Assembly (NCBI GenBank): GCA_907164885.2
Contig: OU015496.1
Span: 138,557,034-138,621,033 of the forward strand
Direction: 5' to 3'
DNA from: Dolomedes plantarius
Lineage: Eukaryota; Arthropoda; Arachnida; Araneae; Dolomedidae
DNA: 64,000 nucleotides
Below are positions 48,488-59,715 of this stretch, one piece after another (position 1 is the stretch's first letter; every line of letters begins with the position of its first letter). The notes under the pieces were generated by a model, which saw only the letters and a list, made by a program, of their open reading frames with translations, had not been told where the DNA came from and made no database searches. Position numbers and translations under genes: made by a program.

Positions 48488-48827
48488 GGGCCCGTGGTAG
48501 CCTAGTGGTAGCATGTTGGGTTTCAAATTCGGGGCGCAGGGTTCGAATCCCGACTTATGCCGTTAAATACCTACGTGTCTATGCCGGATTGAGCACGTTA
48601 AATCCGTAGACCGGAAAGTCCTTTTATGCTGTCAGAGAGGGTGAGAGAAGGTATGATACCCCCCAGATGTCGCCCCTGGGGGTGCTCGGTCCCAATTGAG
48701 GAGGCCATATGGGTTGGTTGTTGGTTCACCTATACGGTGCCCCCGTTGAAAGCGACCAACGTTTCTCGCCCATTATGTGCGAATGTCTACATTTACAAGT
48801 TCCCCCTCATTGGCAAACAGTAACAAC
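48488..48827 (+). mobile_element. tRNA-derived SINE, family B
   Basis: The head 'cgtggtagcctagtggtagc' with B box 'gggttcgaatcccg', and the body 'gttaaatccgtagaccgg' and 'cgttgaaagcgaccaacg'. 14-bp duplication 'agaaaaytgattgg' at 48474-48487 and 48828-48841 with one mismatch. The 65-codon frame inside is not a gene. Confidence 0.9.
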
Positions 48828-48844
48828 AGAAAATTGATTGGATT

Positions 48845-49500
48845 TTTTTAAAAAGCATTCCAAGTCTAATCATTTTGACCTAATGGACACCAACTACTTC
48901 AATATTCGTGCGATTCATCTTTGAAGATCTGTTTTCTTCGATTGCATGGCTTGGGCTTTGGTCACATGCTCAGGTCTCCGGTCCTTATTCTATTATCGCA
49001 GGTTTCTCATAGAAAAATTAAATACTTCATTTCTGTACTTCATATTTCAAAACCATAGACTTACGGGAATCTACTCTTACTTATCTTAATCACATTAACA
49101 AAATACATACAGGGACATAAATCATTCGAATTGCAACCTGCGATTCAAAATATACTCCTCAGTACTATACAGTAGCAAGCTAACAGCTTCAACGAAACAT
49201 CAACAATCCCATTAACCTCTTTACTACAACAGATTGAATATTGACGACTTTGTCTGAAAATTGTGTAAACTTTGAACAAACTTTTCTTTTGCTGGGTAAT
49301 TTGTACTTTTTATGACCATTAATAACATATTTAAATAAAATTAAAATGTTTATTTTGTAGGTGAAATAGTTTTACCTGTTACAAAAAAATAATATCCTGT
49401 TTGTGTCACCTCTATGGTAGACCGCTTAAGTCCAGTACCTGTATTAAGGCGGACATGATAAGCTAAAAAGTTGGGAACCACTAATATTAAACACAATCTC
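48845..49500. other. AT-rich intergenic
   Basis: No gene. 'aaaaagttgggaaccacta' at 49463-49482 resembles a hAT terminus without a partner. Confidence 0.4.
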
Positions 49501-49503
49501 TTC

Positions 49504-50250
49504 CAGGGGTGGACATCTCAAAACAATCCGGGGGCCACTTTAGATAAATATAAATGACTGATAAATGGCGGGCCAACTATAACATCGGAGCAAATTTCAT
49601 GTCAGTTGTGCGAAATCCAAATTCTCATAATCAAATTTCAGATTTCCATACTGCACGAAATATTTTAACTTGAAAATACTTTTAAATATTAAAATTTAAA
49701 TCATGTGAAATACATATAATACAGAGCCCTCATAAAATGCCACATTCTAATACAAGAGCAATTGTATTATTGATTTTTCAAAAAATTTGCAATCTTGATA
49801 AAAAAAATTTGCTTAGTGAAAAATTAATTTTGGCGATATTAAAATACATACATGTTTTGCAAAAAAAAAAATGCGAAATAACAAAACGCAACTTTAAAGT
49901 TGTAAAATCAAATATTTTTAAAATTAATAAAATAACAATTCTAAAGCACTTTAAAAAAAAAAGACACAAAACGTTAAATTGGTTTTATTAATAATAAAAA
50001 AGTAGAAAAAATGCAATGTTGGATGCCTGTGGATGAACACATTATGCAGTAAGGGCAGCTAAATCAACGTCGATTTCCTTGCACTGAATGTGTTTCATTT
50101 TTGAAAAGATGCTTTCGTTCAAATAAGTGCTGCCGAGCATGGTACAAGTTAATTAAGTATTTCGTTTTATAACACTATATTCTTTTTCAACTGCTTTAAT
50201 TCAGTGGACCGGTTAAAAAGTCCTTCCGGGCCTCCAGTTGGCCATCCCTG
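49504..50250. mobile_element. Probable non-autonomous hAT-like element
   Basis: Starts 'caggggtggacatctc' and ends 'cagttggccatccctg', with subterminal 'ccgggggcc'/'ccgggcctcc' that also pair in inverted orientation. The flanking 8-mers do not match, so the insertion is old or the ends are imprecise. The AT-rich interior has lysine-rich frames from A-runs only. Confidence 0.55.
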
Positions 50251-50259
50251 AGATAGACA

Positions 50260-50760
50260 GATTCGTTTTGGGTTTATTTTATTCAGTGTCAGTAAGTAAG
50301 GCATGATTTTAGATTCTCAAATACTGTTGGGTTATACAGATGTAAATCATAACCTAAGAAATAATAATGTGTTTGTATTGGCATTTTGGATAATTTATGA
50401 CGATTAGTTATAAATAAACAAAAGAAGCATGAATTCGACATAAGATAAATAGCTTGGAAACCAGACAGATTTTCTTGGTGTTTTGTCGTTGAAATGAATG
50501 TAAAGTAAACTAAAAATTTAAATATAAAAATAATTTCATACGTTTGATATAGTTTTTAAGCCCCTACCCAATCAACTAAGAAACAGCATACGTAGCACCC
50601 ATATCTGTAATTTTCTGATTAATATCTGATAAGTTAAACTATAGAGTTTTAAACCGAATTAAAATGCAGGGAACATTATTCAGATTGTTATGCATTTTGT
50701 AAAAATGGAAAAATTGTGTTGAATTTTCTGCTATGAGAGAATCGTTAAGGATAATCAGGG
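50260..50760. other. AT-rich intergenic, nothing recognised
   Basis: No ORF above noise or repeat seen. Confidence 0.4.
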
Positions 50761-50764
50761 CATG

Positions 50765-51670
50765 TGTTGTTGTTGTTGTTTCTAAAGCCCCCGGGCATGA
50801 CGTATTCCAGACCAGGTCCAAATAGGCTAGCGGGCTGAAGGGTTCGGCTCCGGTTTATAATGGCATTTGCCATTATAAACTGGAGTCCGATTTAGCCACC
50901 TCAATTTTGACCGAGCACCTCCATGGGTGCCATCTGGGGAGATCGTACTGTTACGAATTACCAGTTCGTGTTCGGTGGACTTTGAATAAGACAGAATAAA
51001 AGTAAATATTTATTTACAGGAAGTCAAAATACTACAGCTTACAGATCGCCAGAAACTTACTACAGTGCTTCTAGCATAAACTGTAGATCACAGAAGTACG
51101 GGAAAACTTAACACAAAAGACGTGGCACGAAGTCGCACTTATCGCAGCATAAATTTCAGCAATTCTCCGAAGAAAATCTCACAGCAAACAACGCCGCTTT
51201 TAACAAGCTCGAAGCACAACTCAAAAATGAAATCTGAACTCTGAACTGAACCCCGAATCGAAGCCGTATTTATAGCTGCACGACAGTCTCGGGATTTCAA
51301 CAATGTTCCAGAAAATACTAGGCTTGGAATAGTCGCCAAACTTGGCGCTAAAAACATAAGTCTCCAAAAAGTCACCAACAAGCCACTATCTGGCCAATTT
51401 GGCGAGATACCATAGAAACCCTATATTAAATGCATAGTAGTGCAGAAATTTTCCTAATACGACTATTTACATGGAACAAACGATAATAATGCATTATTTT
51501 ACAAGCAGACTAACAATGTTAATGGTAATTTAAGCTACAGACATGCATTAGTTTACAAAATTCGTAACAGTACCCTCTCCCCCCTTTCCGAACTCATAGA
51601 TGGACTTTCCGGTCTACGATTTAACGTACCCATATCCGGCCTATACACGGAGATATTTATTGGGGACTTC
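50765..51670 (-). mobile_element. SINE family B, minus strand, split by a solo LTR
   Basis: The tail side has (GTT)n at 50765-50782. The body includes 'gggtgccatctggggagatc' to 50948. It continues after the inserted LTR at 51574 with 'cctttccgaactcatagatg' and 'ccggtctacgatttaac', matching the other family B copies. The tRNA head is missing beyond ~51670. Near 50855-50885, 'tttataatggcatttgccat' and onward is a strong inverted repeat. Confidence 0.8.
50949..51569 (-). mobile_element. Solo LTR with GTAC target-site duplication
   Basis: 621 bp, bounded by 'tgttacgaatt' on each strand (ends 'aattcgtaaca'). A perfect 4-bp duplication 'gtac' lies at 50945-50948 and 51570-51573. On the minus strand 'agctataaatacgg' provides a TATA box. 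No internal genes. The minus-strand frame at 51139-51381 is LTR sequence. Confidence 0.92.
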
Positions 51671-51679
51671 ACTGCAGGG

Positions 51680-52860
51680 ACTTCATTTCCATTAAAGTGG
51701 AAGTAAACAAGAGAATGTCAGTGGCATGTCGTTGTTAGCATATAGTGTTTCTCCCGAGTTGAAAATTATTGCCTTTGTGAAAATTAGCAAACAAGTCACC
51801 AATGCTAGTTTACTTGTTACCAGTTTCCCTTTTATAAATGGGTAGTTATTTTCATTACTTTGGTAAACTGCTCTTTGTAAAATACTAAGTTTCTCTGAAT
51901 ATTTCTTAATACTGCCACAAATATCAGTTATTGCTTCTAAGACAAAAATAAATATTTAAGTCTAAAAATATTGAAAACATATGTGAAGATGTTTAGCTCT
52001 TTTATGTAGAACCCATATCAGTTATTGCTTCTAATACAAAATAAATATCCAAGGCTAAAAATATTGAAAAAATTTCTCAAGTTGTTTAGCTCTTTTATGT
52101 ATGCCCCATATCAGTTATTGCTTCTAATACAAAAATAAATATCCAAGGCTAAAAATATTTTTTTTAATATCTGAAGTTGTTTAGCTTTTTTATGTATGCC
52201 CCATACAAAATTTTAAATTTTTTAATAAATTTTCTGAATTAGAAAGTGATTCACTGAAAAACTTCCTAATTCATAATGTTACTGTGATCTATTTTTTAAA
52301 CTTATAAACAAATTATTGGAAAAATAACCGCAAAAATAAATCGGTTTTAGGTAATTGACTTGCAGAGGATTTACAGTAAATTTTGTGTTCCTTGCTCAAA
52401 TGCTTTTTACAATTCTTATTAACGATCGAGCGCCACAGAAAATACAGCCTCCAAGAATCTCGATTTGAACTGGAATTTTAATATTTGAAAATTAATTAAT
52501 CAATTGCTTGTAATTTTTTTCTACATGTGCATGTCATCAAAAATAATTATCATGCTTCCAAACGCTAACCTCCAATTATTAAATAATAAAATTTCCTATA
52601 TCTTTCCCCCAAATTTTAATTCTTGCTCCAGAATAAAATATTGCGTTTAAAACGGGATATCAGCGCCGGTCGTTCTCATATTGATTCTTGGCTATAACTG
52701 ATTCGAATCGAAAATAGGGCCATTAGTTTTCTCTCCGTATATAACACGTTCTTCAAAAATAAAACAGGCCATGTCCAGTCGGGTGGCAAATTTAGACGTC
52801 AAGAGAGTTATTTTCGTAGGATCTTAACGACCTGTCGACCTGTTATCAGCCAAAGCACGG
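51680..52860. other. AT-rich intergenic with a short internal repeat
   Basis: At 51905-52210 the phrase 'atatcagttattgcttctaa' followed by 'gctaaaaatattg' and 'gtttagctcttttatgta' occurs three times at ~115-120-bp spacing, a small degenerate tandem repeat. No gene. Confidence 0.55.
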
Positions 52861-52874
52861 AGAGATAATTCAAA

Positions 52875-52941
52875 ATGTGGTTAAGCCCCATATTGCGTGT
52901 TTATCCCTTCTTTATCATTTTGACACTTGCGAACAACGGAG
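52875..52941 (+). CDS. Possible first coding exon with signal peptide
   Basis: An ATG in a fair context ('ttcaaaatgtgg') begins MWLSPILRVYPFFIILTLAN followed by NGG. This is a typical signal peptide with a hydrophobic core (residues 5-18). 'ggag/gtaacg' at the end of this run is a plausible splice donor, so the exon would end near 52941. Without it the frame continues to 53111 with no recognised domain. No further exons of a secreted protein were identified downstream, so the call is weak. Confidence 0.3.
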
Positions 52942-53114
52942 GTAACGAAAATTTTTATTCCTACCTCTCCCTTTCCCAGGAACCAATTTTTGATATATAT
53001 GGAAATATTTCCCCCAAACAAAACTCGGAACAATTTCTTGGAAGTTTTATTAATCGTGTAACGAAGTTATTGATTCCTGCCCGAAAAATTCGACCAGAAT
53101 TTCAATTTTGAGGG

Positions 53115-54050
53115 GGGGGGGCATTTTTCCATATTACTTCTATGTTTCCTTTAATGAGCTCTCTACTATACAGCTTATCTTTGTTTACAAAATTCAAAAC
53201 TTCATCTGAAATATTGAATATTTATGCATAATGATCTAGTCACCTTGACCACGCTTTGTATTGGCCCGTAGGGACAATTTTGAGATGCTTCAGATCCACT
53301 TCATTTGCATTTTTATGTAATTTAATTTTACTTTTTCTCCCTAAGTATGCTTATTTATTACTTCAGTAAACTCCTTTCTAACATAATCAAGCTATTTGAA
53401 TTTTTTTATTTTTTTTTTTTACAAACAAGGCGCGGGAAATGTATTATAAAAGTTCATTAAATTCATTTTTAGAATTCATGATTTTTAAAGTTATTTTCAA
53501 AAATTGCCACAGTTACTGAAGTACCTCTGAAACTCATTATATCGGACATTATTCTGAATTTCCTTATTAGGGGAAATTAACTTCTGTAGGGAATATATTT
53601 TTAGAAAATAACATTTGGGGCCGCGTAGTTCTGTTAAGTAACTATTTCGAGAGAATACAAACCTGTGTTTTAAGAAATTTAAATTTAGATGAAAAATAAA
53701 CGTAAACCGTAACTTTGAGCTGGTATTTTACATTTTTTTTAAATTAAAGTGATTTATTTACACAGTTCTGTCAAATTCTTTTGCATTAGTGTTAATAGGA
53801 AACAAACAAAAATTTGTTTTCTGTCCTCGGAAGTACAGAATTTATGCATAGTAATGTTGACGCACAATAATGTCTCTTCAGAAATTCTGTAGCCTTAAAA
53901 ATTTTTCTTCTGCCAACTACACCGGATATCCTTTATATTGTCTGCTTGTTTGAATAGAAATAAATGTAAAGTGAACAAGTTGCGCAAGATGAACTAGGGG
54001 ACCAGGTTACATATTATAACTATGAGCATTTCTAAAAGAAGTTTTTAATG
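53115..54050. other. AT-rich intergenic, nothing recognised
   Basis: G-runs at 53112-53120 and 54050-54059 are the only notable marks. Confidence 0.45.
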
Positions 54051-54068
54051 GGGGGGGGGTGTAAGAAT

Positions 54069-54398
54069 GTTTGTTTGCAAATGCGGGCACTCATCACAGA
54101 AAACATCGCACATATTCTGCGAGAATCATTAGTTGCTTTCAATGGGGGCACTGTACAGGTGAACCAACACCACCCCCTGGTGCCACCTAAATTTTGTGTG
54201 CACCCCCAGAGTCGACATCTGGGGAGTTCGTAACTTCTCCCACCCTCTCTGACCTCATAGAAAGACTTTCCGGTTTACGTATTTAACGTGCCCATATCTG
54301 GCCTAGAGACGAAGGTATTTAATGGCGTCGACGGGATTCGAACTGAGTACTCCCAGTCCCAAGCCAACGTTCTACTGCTAGGCTACCTTGGGCCCAAT
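54069..54398 (-). mobile_element. tRNA-derived SINE, family B
   Basis: On the minus strand the head is 'aaggtagcctagcagtagaa' with B box 'agttcgaatcccg', and the body includes 'cgtaaaccggaaagtc' and 'cccattgaaagcaac'. A perfect 10-bp duplication 'gtgtaagaat' is at 54059-54068 and 54399-54408. The plus frame at 54048-54233 is not a gene. Confidence 0.92.
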
Positions 54399-54409
54399 GT
54401 GTAAGAATA

Positions 54410-55030
54410 TACGATAGTTACGTCCCTAAAATGTAGAGAAGTCGTTTCCCAAGGTTATTTTGCAGTAGAACCCTTGTACTGTTTTCCCAAAAATCCGGAA
54501 TTTTTACCTATATTTTGGGGACAGATCTGCTAATATTTACCTCTATATTGTATGAAAAAGTAACCCGGGTGTTTATAACATAAAGGATTTTACTTTTAAA
54601 GCTCCACTTTTCAGATTAAAAGCGTAAAAATAAAATCAGCTTACCTTTGTTACACAAAATAAAATAGCTGAACATATATATCTCACTGACATAATTTTCA
54701 CCTTCTCAAAGATGGGATAAATGTCCCACTGAGTAATCTAATAATCCGGCGCATTGTCAATTAATCAAGGACAATATCAATTTGTATTTTAAGGTACAGC
54801 TATTTAGAATGTGAAATACACCTCCAGGTATACTAATGTGGCTATTCACAAAGGTAATTAAATAGATAATTTAAAACTTGTATATTAATTTATTAGTAAA
54901 TATAAAAATTAAATAACATTACAAACAAATGCCATTACACTACAAAAACGAAATTCGACTTCAGGTTAAATAAGTAATATATAAAAAAAAATTTTAAAGT
55001 CAATTCCTACTTAGGTCAACAAAGAAAAAT
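54410..55030. other. AT-rich intergenic, nothing recognised
   Basis: No signal. Confidence 0.45.
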
Positions 55031-55032
55031 TT

Positions 55033-55969
55033 GAGTGTGAACTAATAGTAGGAATTGAAAAAAAGGATTGCCTGCCAGAACCTTGCCTACTGTGCGAGAT
55101 TAGGAGGAGGGGGGGGGGGGGAAGAGAGAGAAAAAGTTCGTCAGGTTGGGGATTCGATCTCGCAACCTACAGGACGGGAGAAGCCCGCGATACCGCAGTG
55201 CTACTGTTTACACAGTAACAAGAGGGAAATTACTATTCAAGAGCAAGAGACGCTCTAGGTCTAAAACTAAAATTGATTAATTAAATTTAATTAATGAATT
55301 AATATTTGAAAAAACTGTATTAACATCAAGTGTCATCCACTACAAGTTTAAAAAAATGTATTTGAACTTGAGTGGATGAATAAAAAGTACTTTTATTAAC
55401 GACTGAAAATTTGAACAAGATATATATGGTCTAAAACTAAAATTGATTAATTAAATTTAATTAATGAATTAATATTTGACAAAACTGTATTAACATCAAG
55501 TGTCATCCACTACAAGTTTAAAAAAATGTATTTGAACTTGAGTGGATGAATAAAAAGTACTTTTATTAACGATTGAAAATTTGAACAAGATATATATGGT
55601 CTAAAACTAAAATTAATTAATTAAATTTAATTAATGAATTAATATTTGAAAAAACTGTATTAACATCAAGTGTCATCCACTACAAGTTTAAAAAAATGTA
55701 TTTGAACTTGAGTGGATGAATAAAAGTACTTTTATTAACGATTGAAAATTTGAACAAGATATATATGGTCTAAAAAAAATTGACTAATTAAATTTAATTA
55801 ATGAATTAATATTTGAAAAAACTGTATTAACATCAAGTGTCATCCACTACAAGTTTAAAACAATGTATTTGAACTTGAGTGGATGAATAAAAAGTACTTT
55901 TATTAACGACTGAAAATTTGAACAAGATATATATAGAGAGAGTGTGAACTAATAGTAGGAATTGAAAAA
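55033..55969. mobile_element. Composite insertion flanked by 30-bp direct repeats
   Basis: 'gagtgtgaactaatagtagg' plus ten more identical bases occurs at 55033-55062 and 55940-55969. Between them are a stretch with tRNA-like minus-strand text ('gcgagatcgaatcccc' near 55152-55168), a G-run, and the 170-bp tandem array. The 30-bp flanks may be an unusually long target duplication or the edge of a larger array. Confidence 0.6.
55258..55934. repeat. 170-bp tandem repeat, four units
   Basis: Units begin 'ggtctaaaa' at 55258, 55428, 55598 and 55767 with lengths 170, 170, 169 and 168. They are nearly identical. Each holds an inverted pair, 'catccactacaagttt' and 'gaacttgagtggatg', separated by ~12 bases, plus an internal palindromic 'aattaaatttaatt'. 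No hammerhead-ribozyme core (CUGANGA...GAAA) was found on either strand. Confidence 0.93.
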
Positions 55970-56290
55970 GCCGCCTGATTCAGGGTTTAATTTTCCTGAT
56001 TAGCAGTTTTACCTGTTTTGGGTATCACACTTTAGTATCTTAAACATATTTTCTTATCCTTCTAGTTATATTTCCATTTTTGTAACATGTCCAAAACAGC
56101 CTTTCATTTTTCCAGTGTACACTATTATACACTCATCGATGTGATTATTCCTATAAAGTCTTAATTTCTAATATTGTCGTTTCTCTGTCCGGTTAGATCA
56201 ATATGTTTGCTCGGAATATATATATTCATCTAAATAAAATAAAAAGTAAAGTAAAAGTCGCGTAAAACGCAGACGTAGCTGTAAACGCTT

Positions 56291-56737
56291 TGCAAGGTAT
56301 ACACAAGATTCGATTCGCAAGAATCGAACTTTTGAGTGAATGAATTAAAGAAGCTGCTTGAGATATGCTAATTTCGGCATACGCGCTTAGTATAAATACC
56401 ATGCTGCGTCATTAATGAAAAAGGTTGTTAGGGTTAAAAGAAGGTTGTTATGGTTGATAGATAAGCGAGAGGGAGCTACGAGGGTATGCAGCTCCAGTAC
56501 TATCCGGTGCTAGTGCTTAGGGGCCCAAATTTTACGTGGCAGAATTGCTGGTTGACTCTCTGCTGGTTTGTGAGTATTGAAATGTGTATTTCTATTGAAT
56601 GTTAATATATATATTCCGTACAAGTAGTAAGTATGCTTAATGCTGTAAAAGCAAATTCTATATGTGCAACGAATTCAATAAACATTGTTTCATGTATAAA
56701 CTGTGTTTGTATCAAATTCAAATAGAGTGCCCCTTAG
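56291..56737 (+). repeat. 5' LTR of the 56-63 kb locus
   Basis: Starts 'tgcaaggtatacacaag' and matches the LTR at 63144 almost base for base until '...agagtgcc', after which they differ. TATA-like 'agtataaatacc' and 'caataaacattg' as poly(A) signal. A primer-binding-site-like 'tggcgcccgaaag' starts at 56750. The precise 3' edge is uncertain by about 15 bases. Confidence 0.85.
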
Positions 56738-56749
56738 TATACTCTATAG

Positions 56750-56762
56750 TGGCGCCCGAAAG
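56750..56762 (+). promoter_or_regulatory. Primer-binding site
   Basis: 'tggcgcccgaaag' directly after the left LTR resembles tRNA-primed binding sites of LTR elements (TGGCGCCCGAA core). Confidence 0.7.
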
Positions 56763-56881
56763 TTTATATATACCCTGGTTGTTATCGTTACATTTATAAC
56801 GAACAACATAATTGAAGTTAAACTGTGTACTGTGTACTTATATTGATAAAATTGTTGCAAGTACTTATATACTATTTGAAA

Positions 56882-57667
56882 ATGAGTGTTGTAGAACAAA
56901 ACCCTGCTGGAAATTTTCCTCGGGTAATTATGGTTCAGCAAATTGCGCCATTCGAAGCCACCTTCAATGGCGGCCCCTCAAGCCAATTCCTAAAGAAAAT
57001 TGAGCATTACTTTCAGCAACATTGCACACCAGAGGGGGAGAAACTTAAAATTGCTCTAGCCGCTTTAAGAGGTAGTGCATATCAGTGGTACACGTGTATG
57101 CAAAGCAGTAATCTGATTTTTGACTATTCGTCATTCAAGCAACAGTTTCTTAGCGTTTTTCCAAAGACCTTTAATCAAAGTCAAATTGAAGCGGAAATTT
57201 ATTCACTAAGGCAACGTGAAGGTCAGTCTGCGTTAGATTTTGCTATGGAAAAGATTTCCAAGTGTGAGGAATATCTAGAAGGGGTGACGGAAGCGGTAAT
57301 CTTAAAAATAGTTATCCAACGTTTGAAGCCAAGTGTTCAAGATTTTTTAGATAATCAAAATGTTACAAGCAAGGTTACCCTCCTTCAAACTTTAGCTAAA
57401 CATGACAATAGGCATTTCTTCGCTACCCCGTACCCTCACCCAGGTACGAGAAGTTTTATACACCCCCGCCAAAATTTTTCATGAGTTTCAAACCAGCAGC
57501 AAAACCAGTATCGCAGGCGAAATAATAGAGGCGCATGGCGTTACAATGAAATTAGTGCACTTAAAGTAAATAATCTGCAAGCACCTCACGTGCACTGGCA
57601 AGTTGATTCACATGATATGGTTCAACCTGTTGAAACTGTGTGGTCAAATGTATTAACTTTGTTATGA
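56882..57667 (+). CDS. gag: Gag of an LTR retroelement, with one in-frame TGA
   Basis: Capsid-type structural protein. The Met at 56882 (MSVVEQNPAGNFPRV) is preferred over an upstream in-frame ATG at 56825. The frame runs 200 codons to TGA at 57482-57484, then remains open in the same phase for 60 further codons to TGA at 57665-57667. Retrotrans_gag-like core: FNGGPSSQFLKKIEHYFQQH (~25-45), LRGSAYQWY (~68-77), FKQQFLSVFP (~93-102) and SLRQREGQSALDFAMEK (~115-130). After the stop, QQQNQYRRRNNRGAWRY is a basic stretch fit for RNA binding. No CCHC knuckle. The TGA may be a recent nonsense mutation or a read-through site. Confidence 0.82.
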
Positions 57668-57693
57668 GGGGTACCAGAGATACCCCTTTGCGT

Positions 57694-58065
57694 TGTGTAA
57701 ATATAGGGAGGTGAACTCCAAAGGGAACTATGCGTTTATAAATAAAAATAACAACATTTATTATACAATATTTTACAAGAAAAGGTCGGGTTTACATATT
57801 ATATTTAAGATCTTGGCTATACATATTTTTAACCGAATTAGGGCATACTTCATCCGCTTCCTGCGGCATAACCATTACGGGTCGAGTGAAATAAAAGTCT
57901 CGTAATCTCTCAAAAGGCATGAGCACTATTTAAAGGGGGAATTTATGACCAACCTGGGGAGTTTTGATGAAACAGCAAAGCATGGCATCGTTGAGGCACT
58001 TCTACAGGAGGAGGCTTTAGGGATCGGGCTGAAATTCAAGTGGCTCTTCACTGGCGGAGGCAACA
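57694..58065 (-). repeat. Probable LTR on the minus strand
   Basis: Read on the minus strand it begins 'tgttgcctccgccagtg' and ends 'ctatatttacaca', with a TATA-like 'ctttaaatagtgc' near base 125 and 'ataataaatgttg' near base 290. That order (promoter, then poly(A) signal, TG...CA ends) suits an LTR. No target duplication, because its right edge abuts the inverted repeat arm at 58061-58297. It may be the 3' LTR of the element that supplied the integrase piece. The frames at 57926-58244 on both strands are not supported as genes. Confidence 0.42.
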
Positions 58066-58297
58066 GGATTCGGCGCTGGCGGTTGAAGACGGACATCTCG
58101 CCATTTTTACGGGGGCGTCTTTTCTTCCCAGGCTCTCTTCGCAGCTCGCTACCTCCAATCGCTCCCTCGCTCTCTCTCCGAACGTCGTTTTTGTCCCACA
58201 CTCGGGGCTCCTACATTCTTCATTATAACCCCTCCCCAGGTTAGTTATTCACGTAAATTTATTGCCTCTTTGAGTTTTTTATTCGAGGGCAGGATGC
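58061..58297 (-). repeat. Inverted repeat arm, partner of 61034-61270
   Basis: 237 bp, the reverse complement of 61034-61270 with few differences. On the minus strand it runs from 'gcatcctgccctcgaat' to 'cgccgaatcctgttg'. The last five bases 'tgttg' are shared with the adjoining LTR start, suggesting a microhomology junction. Confidence 0.88.
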
Positions 58298-58464
58298 TCT
58301 GACATTCCCATGGTTGACCCACGTGGTACGTTTATTTCCAAGAAAATTGGAAGTCCGTTGAATTTCCTGGAATTTCTTTCCCCCGTCTTGAGGAATTCAG
58401 GGGGTGCGATGTTTCTTGGAAAATTGGTGCAGTTCCAATATGGCCGATTTATGCCCCGTAATCG
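58298..58464. other. Unique spacer before duplicated exon piece
   Basis: Less AT-rich, non-repetitive. Could be the original upstream region of the duplicated exon. Confidence 0.35.
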
Positions 58465-58674
58465 TGTTGGAAGAACAAAATGGCTATAACGTTGGAAGGA
58501 GTTCAAAATGTCCAAATTGTGGATCCTTCACTACAATCATTCCCCCCCTTTTCTAGGCGTGCTGGCACGCCACAGTCTGTAGGGGTTGAAGAACGGATTG
58601 GCTCCATTCGCTTCAGCAAAATAGACTCCAACTGCACAAAAGTCACAATGGCAGTAAAAAAAAATCATGAATGA
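58465..58674 (+). pseudogene. Truncated duplicate of the start of the unknown ORF at 61281
   Basis: 58465-58537 matches 61266-61338 with one mismatch, including the ATG and MAITLEGVQNVQIVDPS. After that the two diverge. Here the frame reads on for another ~45 codons without similarity to the longer copy, to a stop at 58674. It may be the original first exon followed by its intron, or a fragment left by duplication. Confidence 0.55.
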
Positions 58675-58679
58675 CATCA

Positions 58680-59156
58680 GTTGTAAAAGTTCAGGAGGTC
58701 AAAATCTCCCCTTATAGTGCTGCAAGTTTTACTGATTTAAAAAAAAAATTCAAAATTTATAAAGTTTTCTTTAAGCTTACATTAACTCTGACCAACATTA
58801 ACTAACATCATAGAAAATGGTATGCATACCCTGTAAAACAAATAATAACAAAATAGTGGCTCGATCAACACATGTGATCAGAGATTAAAATGTAAAGAAA
58901 AGGTTATCTTACAGAAATAGAAATCTCTCCGCTAAAATCGTACAGCGAAGATGAAATTTTCAAAAACGTTGGCAAATGTGCATAATCGCCATTATGTGTT
59001 TAACTCGCGGAAAGAGTAAAAATGTTCTCTTTTCCTTGCGCTGCCATTTGTGTGAAACATATAATGTGCTATCCATGCATTCAATAATAATAGTACTAAT
59101 AATGATAATAATAATAATAAAACACAATAATAAAACACAATACACGCTAATCTTTT

Positions 59157-59226
<70 letters not shown>

Positions 59227-59715
59227 TTTTCCTTTTTTTTTTGTTTATTTATTCATTCCCCAACGAAATTGACCAAATTTTGCTCTATCATCAGATTTGT
59301 ACACTGAAACATCGTCAAATTGAATTTAAACTATGCGCACAAATGAACCCACGACGAAAATTCTAAAGTCTGCTAAGTTTCCTAAAAAAAAATTATATAG
59401 ATATCTCATAGCAATATAACAGAAGACGAAGAGTTAAGAGAGAGAGAAAAAAAAAACTTATTTTTGCCAAAATAAAACTTAACCGAAAGGAGAGAAAAAA
59501 AAAATATATTTACTTGTTACAACTCGGTTTTCAGAAGCCCATCGTTAATACCATATAGTTGATCAGATTATATGTGAAAAACGAATGAGTTCGTCAAACT
59601 GAGCCTACCCATGTACGCAGCCACTGGTGAGACAATTTTTTGAGAATGGCCAGTTCCCAAAACGGTCTTTCCGTGACTCTAACCCGCGAGGCGGGAGAAA
59701 AAAAAATTTTGTAGT
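58680..59715. other. AT-rich spacer with (TA)n array
   Basis: Contains (ATA)n near 59105-59120, a TA microsatellite at 59158-59222, and purine-rich runs near 59435-59510. No ORF of interest. It lies downstream of the ABCA-integrase frame on the minus strand, so it may be its 3' untranslated region. Confidence 0.5.

Noticed and set aside
55258..55934. Hammerhead-ribozyme satellite or CRISPR-like array
   Set aside because: Units lack the hammerhead core on both strands, and there are no spacers, so neither fits.
57926..58244. Overlapping ~95-codon frames on both strands, repeated at 61130-61354
   Set aside because: They lie in the 237-bp inverted repeat, which reads better as untranslated/promoter sequence; a CPNCG motif in one frame is probably chance.
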